From positions 62,001 to 126,000 of the forward strand of contig NZ_PVTH01000004.1 in NCBI RefSeq assembly GCF_003002875.1: a stretch of DNA of 64,000 nt, written 5' to 3'. Shown here piece after piece: positions 8,463-16,804 of this stretch. The notes beneath the pieces are model-generated. The model saw nothing but the letters and a program-made list of their open reading frames with translations. It was not told the DNA's origin and ran no database searches. Each line of letters starts with the position of its first letter. The first letter of the stretch is position 1. The translations under genes were made by a program, and so were the position numbers. Origin of the DNA: Arcticibacter pallidicorallinus (GTDB lineage Bacteria; Bacteroidota; Bacteroidia; Sphingobacteriales; Sphingobacteriaceae).

Positions 8463-9137
8463 TTGGACTGCTACGTAATAATAGTTGCCGCAGGCTCGGG
8501 AAAGCGTATGAACGCAGACCTGCCTAAGCAATTTCATTTATTGCAGGGGAAACCTGTTTTGATGCACAGCATCGAAGCTTTTGCCGGCTCTGCCATGAGT
8601 CCTGAAATTATAATTGTGCTGAATGCAGATTTTCATTCCTACTGGAAGGAACTATGCGTTCAGCACAATTTTTTTATACCCCACCAACTCATTGCGGGCG
8701 GTACAGAGCGTTTTCATTCAGTAAAAAATGCATTGGATTGTATAAGCCCCGGCGAGTCACTTATTGCAGTGCATGACGCGGTAAGACCGGTGATAACCGA
8801 CGAACTGATTACCCGCTGTTATAACGAAGCAGAAGTAAAGGGTTCAGTGATTCCGGTAACTGAAAGTCGCGACTCCCTGCGAATTATCCGTGGATCGGGT
8901 ACTGAAGCATTGTCCAGGGCTGATATTTTGATTGTACAAACCCCTCAGGTATTCAGAGGTGATGTCCTGAAAGAAGCCTATCAGCAGACCTTTTCTTCCG
9001 TATTTACAGATGATGCATCTGTCGTTGAAAAAGCAGGCTTTAGGATATCAACTACCGCCGGCGCACCGTCGAATATCAAGATAACCTACCCGGAAGACCT
9101 GGCGATAGCAACGCTATACCTTGGCATGAAAGCATAA
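8463..9137 (+). CDS. ispD: 2-C-methyl-D-erythritol 4-phosphate cytidylyltransferase (TTG start)
   Basis: 224 residues. The nucleotide-binding loop VAAGSGKRMNADLPKQF, the VHDAVRPV motif and the TPQVF/DDASVVEKAG segments identify IspD, which makes CDP-methylerythritol in the non-mevalonate isoprenoid pathway. The start must be TTG at 8463: an in-frame TGA lies at 8445-8447, no ATG or GTG lies between, and the first internal ATG (8509) falls inside the essential GSGKRM loop. It begins 7 bases after the queA stop. Isoprenoid precursors from this route would also feed the UbiA-type enzyme at 36973. Confidence 0.92.
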   Translation: MDCYVIIVAAGSGKRMNADLPKQFHLLQGKPVLMHSIEAFAGSAMSPEIIIVLNADFHSYWKELCVQHNFFIPHQLIAGGTERFHSVKNALDCISPGESLIAVHDAVRPVITDELITRCYNEAEVKGSVIPVTESRDSLRIIRGSGTEALSRADILIVQTPQVFRGDVLKEAYQQTFSSVFTDDASVVEKAGFRISTTAGAPSNIKITYPEDLAIATLYLGMKA

Positions 9138-9169
9138 AAAAAGACCTGCCTATGAAAGCAGATCTTTTT
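9138..9169. terminator. Bidirectional terminator after ispD
   Basis: AAAAAGACCTGC pairs with GCAGATCTTTTT (one internal mismatch) around an 8-base loop, directly after the ispD stop and before the convergent small membrane protein gene. Confidence 0.7.
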
Positions 9170-9187
9170 AGTACTATTAGTGTGTGT

Positions 9188-9340
9188 CTACGCCGCTCCC
9201 CTGATAACCCGTAATAAAACTGCAACGATTGCAATAACTAGTAAAATGTGGATGATACCACCAGTTGCGTATCCGCCTAAGAAACTCACCGCCCAAATTA
9301 TAACCAAAATGACCGCGATGACATAAAGTAGATTTCCCAT
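9188..9340 (-). CDS. Small lmo0937-family membrane protein
   Basis: A 50-codon gene, short enough to be missed by length cut-offs. The protein starts MGNLLYVIAVILVIIWAVSF and continues with GGYATGGIIHIL, a second hydrophobic run and the basic end LRVIRGAA. Two membrane helices joined by a glycine-rich turn with IIHILLVIA match the lmo0937 family of small membrane proteins, often stress-induced in Bacteroidota. Function unknown. It is monocistronic, convergent with ispD across a terminator. Confidence 0.8.
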   Translation of the reverse strand: MGNLLYVIAVILVIIWAVSFLGGYATGGIIHILLVIAIVAVLLRVIRGAA

Positions 9341-9533
9341 AGTATTGTAGTTTTCGTGATAGATAATTAATTATACCATAAGAATGTAAAAAACGGATCT
9401 TTGTTTAGTTTTTTTTACAAAAAATATTTGGATTAGTGGTTAAAACGTTTTTAAATTATTAAAAGGACACTATAATAAACCCTATACTTCCTGATTATCA
9501 GGCCATTTTCGGCTGAGAACGCCGGCGCACAAA

Positions 9534-9561
9534 AAAAGCCCTGCTGGAGGGCAAGGCTTTT
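9534..9561 (-). terminator. Terminator of the DUF2795 gene
   Basis: AAAAGCC and GGCTTTT form the outer stem around a GC-rich inner part that includes GCCCT/AGGGC. On the minus strand it ends in a run of seven Ts. It overlaps the stop codon at 9560-9562. Confidence 0.7.
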
Positions 9562-9781
9562 AATACTCGTCTTCGTTAAAGAAGAAATCGTCTTTAGTCG
9601 GATAGTCCGGCCATATCTCTTCAATATTTTCATAAGGCTCACCATCATCCTCTAGCGCCTGCAAGTTTTCGATTACTTCTACAGGTGCTCCTGAACGGAT
9701 CCCGTAGTCGATTAATTCATCCTTAGTCGCTGGCCAGGGGGCGTCTTCAAGGTGAGATGCTAATTCTAACGTCCAATACAT
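9560..9781 (-). CDS. DUF2795 domain-containing protein
   Basis: 73 residues, strongly acidic: MYWTLELASHLEDAPWPATK, a DELIDYGIRSGAPVEVIENL helix, then EEIWPDYPTKDDFFFNEDEY at the end. This is a very conserved short protein of Bacteroidota with no assigned biochemical role. It is probably cytoplasmic, with no signal or membrane segment. A good promoter precedes it (TTG, then TATTTTTG at 9812-9819), so it is likely transcribed alone. Confidence 0.85.
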   Translation of the reverse strand: MYWTLELASHLEDAPWPATKDELIDYGIRSGAPVEVIENLQALEDDGEPYENIEEIWPDYPTKDDFFFNEDEY

Positions 9782-9811
9782 ATTTCTTAGAGTTTAAGAT
9801 TTACTTTTTCG

Positions 9812-9843
9812 CAAAAATATAATAAAAATATTAAGTTTGTCAA
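9812..9843 (-). promoter_or_regulatory. Promoter of the DUF2795 gene
   Basis: On the minus strand TTG (9841-9843) is followed, after 21 bases, by TATTTTTG (9812-9819), an exact TAnnTTTG match, about 30 bases upstream of the start codon. Confidence 0.5.
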
Positions 9844-9861
9844 GTATTTTTTATAAGCCCT

Positions 9862-10410
9862 CTATCCTCTTGGTAACCAGATGGTTTCCTCTATTTGATT
9901 ATCATGAGCTACCTTTCTTGAGAGCACAAACAGGTAGTCACTCAAACGGTTTAAATAGATTATAATTATGTCTTCAACGAAACTTTCTTCCTTTAGGTGC
10001 ACGGTTATACGCTCAGCCCGGCGACATACACATCTCGCGATGTGACAATGCGATACAGCCTTCGATCCACCTGGTAAAATGAAATGGCGTAGTGGACTTA
10101 ATATATCCTGCATGGCGTCAATCTCTTGTTCGAGCAAGTCTATATCTTCCGGGAGCACCTGCGGTAATTTCATTTTGGACTTGCCGGGCGCTGCCGCTAG
10201 ATTTGACCCAATGATAAATAGATGGTCTTGAACCTGTCTGAGTATCTGCTTTTGATGATCCGAAATATTCTCGTCCCGGATCAGTCCTATATATGCGTTT
10301 AGTTCATCGACAGTTCCGTAGGCCTCTATGCGGATGTCATATTTAGGCACACGCAGTCCGCCGATAAGCATGGTGCTTCCTGCATCACCTGTTTTCGTAT
10401 AAATTTTCAT
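9862..10410 (-). CDS. Cob(I)yrinic acid a,c-diamide adenosyltransferase, PduO type
   Basis: 182 residues. The N-terminal ATP motif MKIYTKTGDAGSTMLIGG, the EAYGTVDELNAYIG segment and the C-terminal RAERITVHL ... YLNRLSDYLFVLSR helix are the signatures of PduO-type ATP:cob(I)alamin adenosyltransferases, which form adenosylcobalamin. It begins 2 bases after the ABC ATPase gene stop, so the two are cotranscribed. No cobalamin riboswitch is visible. Confidence 0.9.
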   Translation of the reverse strand: MKIYTKTGDAGSTMLIGGLRVPKYDIRIEAYGTVDELNAYIGLIRDENISDHQKQILRQVQDHLFIIGSNLAAAPGKSKMKLPQVLPEDIDLLEQEIDAMQDILSPLRHFILPGGSKAVSHCHIARCVCRRAERITVHLKEESFVEDIIIIYLNRLSDYLFVLSRKVAHDNQIEETIWLPRG

Positions 10411-10412
10411 CT

Positions 10413-11174
10413 TTAGTTGATTTGTTCGAAGTCGACCCCTTTATCTTTCATATCCTGCAAGCGTGGCGAAACAGATTTAATATTTTCATTTGGGTAGTCA
10501 TTCTCAATAAGCCCGTCGCGCATACGTACAATGCGATGCGCATGTTGCGCGATGTCTTCTTCATGCGTTACCAGAATGATGGTATTTCCTTTGGAGTGTA
10601 TCTCTTCCAGTAGTCCCATAATCTCCACAGAAGTACGGGTATCGAGATTTCCGGTTGGCTCATCTGCCAGGATAATGGAGGGATCGTTAATAAGGGCCCT
10701 CGCCACCGCGACACGCTGACGCTGTCCCCCTGAAAGCTCGTTAGGCTTATGCTCCACACGATTTCCAAGACCTACGTTCTCCAGCGCTTTGAATGCGCGT
10801 TCGTTACGCTCGATTTTTGAAACGCCTGCATATACCAGGGGAAGAGCGACGTTGTCGAGAGAACTGGCTCTCGGCAGCAGGTTGAAGGTTTGAAAAACGA
10901 AGCCTATTTCTTTGTTTCGTACTTCTGCAAGCTCGTTCTCGCTCATTTCGCTAACATGGATGCCATTCAGGATATACTCGCCTTTAGTTGGCGTGTCCAG
11001 GCAGCCGAGTATGTTCATCAGCGTTGACTTGCCCGAACCTGAAGGACCCATTAAAGCAACAAACTCACCTTTTTCTATGCTTAAGGTAACAGATTTCAGC
11101 GCATGAATGATTTCTGCACCGATAACGTACTTTCTTCCAACGTCTTTAATACTGATTAGTGGCTCGTTTTGCAT
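10413..11174 (-). CDS. ABC transporter ATP-binding protein, MacB/LolD class
   Basis: 253 residues with Walker [10 protein letters not shown] (~42-50), Q-loop [11 protein letters not shown], signature LSGGQRQRV, Walker [13 protein letters not shown] and the H-loop [31 protein letters not shown] is typical of ATPases serving MacB/FtsX/LolCE permeases. The permease may be the MacB-like gene at 5962-7209. It sits in a minus-strand series plsC - gatC - this gene - adenosyltransferase with short gaps. The C-terminus has a ~30-residue charged extension ([19 protein letters not shown]). Confidence 0.9.
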   Translation of the reverse strand: MQNEPLISIKDVGRKYVIGAEIIHALKSVTLSIEKGEFVALMGPSGSGKSTLMNILGCLDTPTKGEYILNGIHVSEMSENELAEVRNKEIGFVFQTFNLLPRASSLDNVALPLVYAGVSKIERNERAFKALENVGLGNRVEHKPNELSGGQRQRVAVARALINDPSIILADEPTGNLDTRTSVEIMGLLEEIHSKGNTIILVTHEEDIAQHAHRIVRMRDGLIENDYPNENIKSVSPRLQDMKDKGVDFEQIN

Positions 11175-11210
11175 AAACGTTAGATTATCAGACAGGGCGA
11201 TTGTTACAGC

Positions 11211-11504
11211 CTAAGCCTTTTCAATCACCTTGGCTATCTTAAAATAGGAATCGTCATGGTGAGGTGCATTCTGCAGGGCATCAGCAGGCCGGATGTCTAT
11301 TGAAGCACGATCTTCGCGGAAGACATTTAACTCATCGGTAAGATAAATCAGGGGCTCTACCCCACTCGTGTCCAGCTCGTTAAGTTTTTCCATAAAGCTC
11401 AGGATGTTCTCCATATCTTTCAATAAAGACACCTTATCTTCTTCATTTACTTCAAGTCTGGCTAAATGAGCCATCCGCTCTATAGTCTGATTATCTAATT
11501 TCAT
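11211..11504 (-). CDS. gatC: Asp-tRNA(Asn)/Glu-tRNA(Gln) amidotransferase subunit C
   Basis: 97 residues, the full GatC length: MKLDNQTIERMAHLARLEV, a KLNELDTSGVEPLIYLTDE core and a FREDRASIDIRPADALQNAP tail that wraps around GatA/GatB. It stabilises the complex that amidates misacylated Asp-tRNA(Asn) or Glu-tRNA(Gln). gatA and gatB are not in the window, which is common in Bacteroidota. It is followed 36 bases later by the ABC ATPase gene. Confidence 0.92.
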   Translation of the reverse strand: MKLDNQTIERMAHLARLEVNEEDKVSLLKDMENILSFMEKLNELDTSGVEPLIYLTDELNVFREDRASIDIRPADALQNAPHHDDSYFKIAKVIEKA

Positions 11505-11551
11505 TTTTTATTGCTGCTTTTCAACTACCGGATCTTAATTCGGCCGTTTTG

Positions 11552-12277
11552 TTATGCTAATTTACTATTTATTATATTATATACCGTGTTTCGCAGGATC
11601 TCCGCGTCTCCCGGATCGAGTGCATCGGTAAATACAGGAGCATGTACGTAAATATGCGAAATTCCGGGACGGGTTCCATACCTTGATCCGTCATCCCACA
11701 TTTTTTCATGGTTATCGGGAATGCTGACGGGGATGATAGGCACGTTCTGCTCGATAGCCAGCCGAAACGGGCCTATCTTAAAGGGAGCCAGTTGCGGAGG
11801 ATAGGCATCGGAAATGCCTCCTTCCGGAAAAATCACCAGTGATCTGCCCTGACGAAGATAGTCGCCCGCCCGCTTGAATGCCCGGAATGCCGACATCTTA
11901 CTATCGCGGTTAAGCGGTATATCGATCGTCTTGAAGAACAGACCGGTAACGGGATTGCCGAGCAGCTCATCTTTTCCCATAAACGAAAAGTCACCTTTGA
12001 CGAGGTAAGATACTGACGGAATATCCAGGTTGGAGGTATGATTTGCGCATATAATGTAATGTTTTGTCCAATCGATGGGCGCCTCAAAATGGTAACGAAA
12101 GAAAAACCCTGCGGTGACGGACGTTATGTGCGAATAAAATCTCCTCCATTTGTTCAACTGCGGATAGCGTTGGGGCTTGCGCGAAAAGTAATACAGGAAA
12201 GGATAAAGTACGGTGAGAAAAAAAATCACTATCAAATGATAGAGAAACCGATGTACTTGCTTAAGAAATCGCTTCAT
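11552..12277 (-). CDS. plsC: 1-acyl-sn-glycerol-3-phosphate acyltransferase
   Basis: 241 residues from ATG 12277 (MKRFLKQVHRFLYHLIV); a TTG 9 bases upstream is the only other option. An N-terminal membrane helix is followed by the catalytic NHTSNLD (HX4D) block, DIPLNRDSKMSAF and the FPEGGISD glycerol-phosphate-binding motif, then VPIIPVSIPD. It acylates lysophosphatidate to phosphatidate at the inner membrane. It heads the minus-strand series with gatC and is divergent from trpS. Confidence 0.9.
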   Translation of the reverse strand: MKRFLKQVHRFLYHLIVIFFLTVLYPFLYYFSRKPQRYPQLNKWRRFYSHITSVTAGFFFRYHFEAPIDWTKHYIICANHTSNLDIPSVSYLVKGDFSFMGKDELLGNPVTGLFFKTIDIPLNRDSKMSAFRAFKRAGDYLRQGRSLVIFPEGGISDAYPPQLAPFKIGPFRLAIEQNVPIIPVSIPDNHEKMWDDGSRYGTRPGISHIYVHAPVFTDALDPGDAEILRNTVYNIINSKLA

Positions 12278-12399
12278 TCTTTCCAAACATAGATAAATTC
12301 AGGAATATCCGAAAATCACCTGCATTCCATGCCTGATTTTTTATCTTCAGGGTAACACTTCCAATGGCAGTTTTATCGAAGGAAAATATAAAAAATCGT

Positions 12400-12407
12400 T
12401 ACTTTCG
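12400..12407 (+). promoter_or_regulatory. -7-like element upstream of trpS
   Basis: TACTTTCG differs from TAnnTTTG at one position and lies 8 bases before the ATG at 12415, implying a very short leader and supporting that start over the in-frame ATG at 12364. Confidence 0.35.
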
Positions 12408-12414
12408 CCGAGTT

Positions 12415-13410
12415 ATGGAAACAGTTGTAAGCGGAATACGCAGTACCGGAAATCTTCACTTGGGCAATTATTACGGAGCGGTAAAGAACTTCGTGAAAAT
12501 GCAGAATGAATATAATTGCTTTTTTTTTATTGCAGACTATCACTCTCTAACCACACATCCTACTCCTGCTAACCTTCATGGCAATGTAAAGCAGGTGTTG
12601 GTTGAATACCTCGCCTCGGGCATTGATCCGGAAAAGGCAACGATCTATGTTCAATCGGATGTCCCTGAAGTGACCGAATTGTATCTCTACCTGAATATGA
12701 ACGCCTATATGGGTGAGCTTGAAAGAAGCACCTCGTTTAAAGATAAAGTGCGGGCACATCCGGATAATGTGAATGCGGGTTTGCTAACTTATCCCGTTCT
12801 GATGGCTGCCGATATTATCATCCACAAGGCAACGAAGGTTCCTGTGGGCAAGGATCAGGAGCAGCATCTGGAGATGGCACGTACTTTTGGAAACCGCTTT
12901 AATCGTTTATATAACGTTGATTATTTTCCTGAAGCATACGCGTTTACGTTTTCAGAAAATCTGGTAAAGATTCCCGGCTTAGATGGAAAAGGTAAAATGG
13001 GCAAATCCGAGGGCGAGGCTAATGCGGTATACTTGTCAGACTCTCCGGAACTGATCAAAAAGAAAGTTATGCGGGCAGTGACGGATGGTGGTCCCACTGA
13101 AATGAACCAGGAGAAGCCGGAGGTAATTCAAAACCTCTTCAGTCTGCTTCAGGTGGTTTCGAGCGAAGACACTTACCGCCATTTTGATGACCTGTATAAC
13201 AGCTGTCAGATCAGGTATGGCGACTTAAAGAAACAACTGGCTGAAGACATGATCCTCTCTACCGCTCCTATCCGGGAGAGAATAAATGACATATCCGCTG
13301 ACACAGAATATCTGAGAAAAGTATCAAAGCTCGGTGCGGAAAAAGCACGTGAAAGCGCAGGCAAGACGGTGAGGGAAGTTCGGGAAATCATTGGTTTCAA
13401 ATCCTTTTAA
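12415..13410 (+). CDS. trpS: Tryptophanyl-tRNA synthetase
   Basis: 331 residues from ATG 12415 (METVVSGIRSTGNLHLGNYY), the usual bacterial N-terminus; an in-frame ATG at 12364 would add 17 residues with no family match. Class Ic signatures: HLGNYYG (HIGH), ADYHSLT, the KVPVGKDQEQHLE block and KMGKSEG (KMSKS). It charges tRNA-Trp. The next gene, a deoxynucleoside kinase, starts 18 bases after the stop. Confidence 0.95.
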   Translation: METVVSGIRSTGNLHLGNYYGAVKNFVKMQNEYNCFFFIADYHSLTTHPTPANLHGNVKQVLVEYLASGIDPEKATIYVQSDVPEVTELYLYLNMNAYMGELERSTSFKDKVRAHPDNVNAGLLTYPVLMAADIIIHKATKVPVGKDQEQHLEMARTFGNRFNRLYNVDYFPEAYAFTFSENLVKIPGLDGKGKMGKSEGEANAVYLSDSPELIKKKVMRAVTDGGPTEMNQEKPEVIQNLFSLLQVVSSEDTYRHFDDLYNSCQIRYGDLKKQLAEDMILSTAPIRERINDISADTEYLRKVSKLGAEKARESAGKTVREVREIIGFKSF

Positions 13411-13428
13411 AGCAGAGCTCAGGAAATC

Positions 13429-14043
13429 ATGCATATAGCAATTGTTGGCAACATCGGCGCCGGGAAGACTACACTTACAGAGCTACTCTCAAAACATCTG
13501 GGTTGGGAGGCGCATTACGAAGCTGTGGATAATAACCCCTATCTGGAAGACTTTTACAACGATATGAAGCGATGGAGCTTCAATCTTCAGATATACTTTC
13601 TCAACAGTCGGTTCAACCAGATTAAGGAAATCCAGGCGCTTCAGCATAACGTGATTCAAGACCGAACTATTTACGAGGATGCATACATCTTTGCAGAGAA
13701 CCTCAATGAGATGGGTCTTATGACTGCCCGGGATTACGAGAATTACAGGTCTATTTTTGACAATATGACCTCCTTTATCAGACCTCCCGATCTGCTGATC
13801 TATCTCAAAGCTTCCATACCTACGCTTGTGAACAATATACAGCGCAGAGGCCGCGATTATGAAGCAGGAATACGACTGGATTATCTGTCGAAATTAAACG
13901 ACAAGTATCAGAAGTGGATAGACGGATATAAAGAAGGCAAGCTACTTATTCTGGATAAAGACAATCTTGATTTCTCAAATAATCCTGAAGACCTCGGCTT
14001 CATTATTCAAAGTATTGAGCGTGAGATCCACGGTCTATTTTAA
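13429..14043 (+). CDS. Deoxynucleoside kinase
   Basis: 204 residues of the dNK/dGK family: P-loop GNIGAGKTTL (7-16), the NPYLEDFYNDMKRWSFNLQ segment that contacts the nucleoside, QDRTIYEDAYIF with the ERS-like base/acid residues replaced by DRTIYED, and the LID-like RRGRDYEAGI. It phosphorylates a salvaged deoxynucleoside; which one (dA, dG or broader) cannot be told from sequence. It lies between trpS and kdsB in a compact plus-strand group. Confidence 0.88.
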   Translation: MHIAIVGNIGAGKTTLTELLSKHLGWEAHYEAVDNNPYLEDFYNDMKRWSFNLQIYFLNSRFNQIKEIQALQHNVIQDRTIYEDAYIFAENLNEMGLMTARDYENYRSIFDNMTSFIRPPDLLIYLKASIPTLVNNIQRRGRDYEAGIRLDYLSKLNDKYQKWIDGYKEGKLLILDKDNLDFSNNPEDLGFIIQSIEREIHGLF

Positions 14044-14071
14044 CGAACTAACCTAATAAAACCAGCAAACA

Positions 14072-14833
14072 ATGTCTCTAAGCTCAGCAACTCCTGTACG
14101 CATTCTTGGTCTGATACCAGCCCGATATGCCTCTACGCGTTTTCCGGGAAAACCGTTAATCGACATTCACGGAAAGAGCATGATCCAACGGGTCTATGAA
14201 CAAGCATCTACGTCGGCAACCTTAAGTGAAGTAGCCGTAGCAACCGATGATGAGCGGATAAGGGCGCATGTTGAAGGATTTGGGGGCAAGGTTATCATGA
14301 CTGCTAATACGCATCAAAGTGGCACCGACCGCTGTGCGGAAGCTGCACGTCAGCTACCAGGCTTTGATGTAGTCATCAACATCCAGGGCGATGAACCGTA
14401 TATCGACAGCCGGCAGATAGATTTGCTCGGTCAGTGTTTCAGCGACCCTAAGACAGAACTGGCAACTCTCGTTAAGATTATAAACTCCACTGAAGAGCTT
14501 CACAACGTAAACTCTCCGAAGGTCATTCTCAACACACTTTCGGAAGCGTTATATTTCAGCCGCACTCCTATTCCTTATCTGCGGGATAAAGAGGGCGACG
14601 CCTGGCTATCTGAGCATACCTTCTATAAGCATATTGGCGTTTACGGCTACAGAGCTGATATTCTGGAGGCAATCACCAAATTGCCGGTCTCGCTTCTCGA
14701 AAAGGCAGAATCGCTAGAACAGCTTCGCTGGCTTGAGAATGGCTATAAAATCAAGGTCGCCGTTACTGATATAGAAACTAAAGCTATAGATACTCCTGAA
14801 GATCTAAAAGCAGTATTAAAACAAAACAAATAA
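14072..14833 (+). CDS. kdsB: 3-deoxy-manno-octulosonate cytidylyltransferase
   Basis: 253 residues. N-terminal LIPARYASTRFPGKPL, VATDDERI, INIQGDEPYI and the Y-FSRTPIPYLRD segment identify CMP-Kdo synthetase, which activates Kdo for the lipopolysaccharide inner core. With hldA at 4955 this indicates a Kdo/heptose core. It starts 28 bases after the deoxynucleoside kinase stop; a hairpin at 14922-14953 follows. Confidence 0.94.
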   Translation: MSLSSATPVRILGLIPARYASTRFPGKPLIDIHGKSMIQRVYEQASTSATLSEVAVATDDERIRAHVEGFGGKVIMTANTHQSGTDRCAEAARQLPGFDVVINIQGDEPYIDSRQIDLLGQCFSDPKTELATLVKIINSTEELHNVNSPKVILNTLSEALYFSRTPIPYLRDKEGDAWLSEHTFYKHIGVYGYRADILEAITKLPVSLLEKAESLEQLRWLENGYKIKVAVTDIETKAIDTPEDLKAVLKQNK

Positions 14834-14921
14834 CATACGTCGCTGGGAGTATAGTCCACGAACTAAATCGTGACATTGTTTTCGGTACTAAACCAAAAGA
14901 CTTTTTCAATTAGACCCTGTT

Positions 14922-14953
14922 GAGCTCCCGAATCAAAAAAGACTCGGGAGCTC
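14922..14953 (+). terminator. Terminator after kdsB
   Basis: A perfect 10-bp stem GAGCTCCCGA/TCGGGAGCTC with a 12-base A-rich loop, followed by TCATTTT; the U-tract is weak. Confidence 0.6.
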
Positions 14954-15003
14954 TCATTTTCAGGTAAAGCCAACAATATTTCCCTCGGAGGTGTTATCAG
15001 GCA

Positions 15004-16326
15004 ATGCTACCATTATTCAGAAAGACGTATTTGCTTTGGCTATTGGTCCTCAGCTCATGCAGCCAGAACGGCCCTGCAGGATTATTCAAAAAGGTGAGTC
15101 CGCACGAGCAGTATGCGGCCAACCTGCGTGACGCTGGATTGCTACAGACAGCATTGGGCCGGGACTGGCTTGCGGCGGCAGAGAAAAGCTTACAAAGCCC
15201 ACTTACGGTGAGTATTCCGTATAAGGAAACCGGCTACTTCCCTGCCAGTCAGGCGATGGCTACTGCCTTTCGCTTTCAGGCTGCAAGAGGCTCGAAGATC
15301 AGCATTGACTTCAGCAAGAAACCGTCGAAGGATTTTACCGTTTACATCGATCTTTGGGAGGATCAGGAGGGCCATGATAAGCGACTTCTTGCTTACGCAG
15401 ACACCAACGGCACCCCCTTCCACCACGAAGTAGATGATGACACTTTTTATATTCTGCGCCTGCAGCCAGAACTTTTGAGTGCGGGGGAGTATACACTTAC
15501 GATCACCAGCGGGCCCTCACTTGCTTTTCCGGTTGCAGGGGGGAAAATGCAGAGCTTTTGGGGTGCCGCCAGAGATGCGGGGGCACGTCAGCATGAAGGA
15601 ATTGACATCTTCGCCCCTAAAGGCACGCCCACCCTGGCAGTAGCAGACGGCTTGGTCAGACGGGTAGGCACTAATAACCTGGGTGGAAAAGTGGTTTTTC
15701 TTAGACCGGAGAAAAAAGACGTTAGCATCTACTATGCGCATTTGGATACGCAGCTGGTAGCTGTCGGACAAACTGTCAAGACCGGTGACACTCTAGGTTT
15801 GGTAGGTAATACCGGTAACGCACGCGGAGGCAATCCTCACCTTCATTTCGGAATCTATGGAAATGGCGGAGCACTAGATCCTTTTCATTTCATCAATCCG
15901 GCGGTAAAAAAGCCGGCAGAAGTTAGCAGCCAGCTCGGTGCGTTGGGAAAAGCATATCGCACAAGTTCTGCCGGGAAATTGCTCGTTAGCCCGTCCAGAT
16001 CAGCTGCTTCCGTGGCTACACTTGACGCAAATACCTTTGTACGCATCTTGTCTGCCAGTTCATCCTGGTACAAGGTCGCACTGCCCGATGGACTGACGGG
16101 CTATATTGGCTCAGGCAATGTCAGAGCACTGAATAAATCTTTAAATAATTACAGGGTGACAGCCGAAAGCCGGCTTTTAGATGACCCCGACGACTCCAGG
16201 GGAAGTAAGAAAAAACTGTTGCCGGGCGACAACCTGCAAATCCTCGCAAGGTTTCAGGGCTATATGTACGTAAGGTCTGGTGAGCTTGACGGATGGGTAA
16301 ATACGACAAAAGCCGCTGGTTTATAG
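15004..16326 (+). CDS. M23 metallopeptidase lipoprotein with SH3-like tail
   Basis: 440 residues. The N-terminus is a lipoprotein signal with lipobox LSSC (Cys19). After a ~150-residue beta-rich domain comes a peptidase M23 (LytM) domain with all zinc ligands: His197 and Asp201 in HEGIDIF, His246 in YYAHLD and His279/His281 in NPHLHF. The C-terminal ~110 residues hold two SH3-like repeats (VATLDANTFVRILSASSSWYKV; LLPGDNLQILARFQGYMYV). It is probably an envelope-bound peptidoglycan endopeptidase. Its last codons form the left arm of a terminator. Confidence 0.87.
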   Translation: MLPLFRKTYLLWLLVLSSCSQNGPAGLFKKVSPHEQYAANLRDAGLLQTALGRDWLAAAEKSLQSPLTVSIPYKETGYFPASQAMATAFRFQAARGSKISIDFSKKPSKDFTVYIDLWEDQEGHDKRLLAYADTNGTPFHHEVDDDTFYILRLQPELLSAGEYTLTITSGPSLAFPVAGGKMQSFWGAARDAGARQHEGIDIFAPKGTPTLAVADGLVRRVGTNNLGGKVVFLRPEKKDVSIYYAHLDTQLVAVGQTVKTGDTLGLVGNTGNARGGNPHLHFGIYGNGGALDPFHFINPAVKKPAEVSSQLGALGKAYRTSSAGKLLVSPSRSAASVATLDANTFVRILSASSSWYKVALPDGLTGYIGSGNVRALNKSLNNYRVTAESRLLDDPDDSRGSKKKLLPGDNLQILARFQGYMYVRSGELDGWVNTTKAAGL

Positions 16327-16335
16327 CGGCTTTTG
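16306..16335. terminator. Terminator overlapping the end of the M23 gene
   Basis: ACAAAAGCCGCT (16306-16317) pairs perfectly with AGCGGCTTTTGT (16324-16335). The left arm encodes the last residues (Thr-Lys-Ala-Ala) and the stop lies in or next to the loop. It can also serve the convergent gene at 16355. Confidence 0.8.
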
Positions 16336-16354
16336 TAAGAAAATAGTAGGTAAA

Positions 16355-16693
16355 TTATAGGATCAGGATCAAAAGTAAAATGATGATGATGATAGCACCT
16401 ACTGAAAGATAAACACCACCGGCACCAATAGCATTGGCTTGTTTCTTCATCTCACGCACTTCCTTTTTTAATTCCTTGCGCTCTTGTTTAGAAAGATGAG
16501 ACTTGTCCATCGCCTTAATCTCTTCCACCCTTTGTTTGATCTGTCTGATTTTTGCTTCTTTCTGCTCTGCAGTCATGGTCTCTTCGAGCTTTGCCGGATC
16601 TTTAGCGACTTCTGTTGCTGCGTTTGCGGATGAAGAAAACAGAGCCAGTGTCATGGCAACTGTAAGTGATAAGCTGTAAATTAATTTTTTCAT
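16355..16693 (-). CDS. Small exported helical protein with C-terminal membrane anchor
   Basis: 112 residues from ATG 16693 (MKKLIYSLSLTVAMTLALFS, signal peptide ending SANA); the open frame extends further upstream but without family-like sequence. The mature part is a highly charged helix (AEQKEAKIRQIKQRVEEI, KQERKELKKEVREMKKQ) followed by GAGGVYLSVG and a very hydrophobic end (IIIIILLLILIL). Known only as a conserved type of hypothetical protein in Bacteroidota; function unknown. Confidence 0.7.
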   Translation of the reverse strand: MKKLIYSLSLTVAMTLALFSSSANAATEVAKDPAKLEETMTAEQKEAKIRQIKQRVEEIKAMDKSHLSKQERKELKKEVREMKKQANAIGAGGVYLSVGAIIIIILLLILIL

Positions 16694-16771
16694 ATCTATT
16701 GTATTAAGATTTAAACTGTAACAACACATTCGATACAAGTGTTTGTAGTTTTACCTATATTTTGTTCATAA

Positions 16772-16801
16772 TTTGGAAATAAAACTGTTTTACTATCTTC
16801 G
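16772..16801 (+). promoter_or_regulatory. Promoter of purU
   Basis: TTTG (16772-16775), 18 bases, TATCTTCG (16794-16801; one mismatch to TAnnTTTG). It ends 3 bases before the purU ATG, so the message would have almost no leader. Confidence 0.5.
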
Positions 16802-16804
16802 AAA

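Noticed and set aside
9862-10410. Cobalamin riboswitch near the adenosyltransferase
   Set aside because: The gene is 2 bases behind the ABC ATPase gene and no long structured leader with the conserved B12 box is seen upstream of the operon.
5962-11174. Firm pairing of the MacB-like permease with the ABC ATPase
   Set aside because: Same class and strand, but 3.2 kb and several unrelated genes lie between; left as a possibility only.
12284-12290. TTG 12286 as plsC start
   Set aside because: ATG 12277 is 3 codons later and in frame; nothing favours the TTG.
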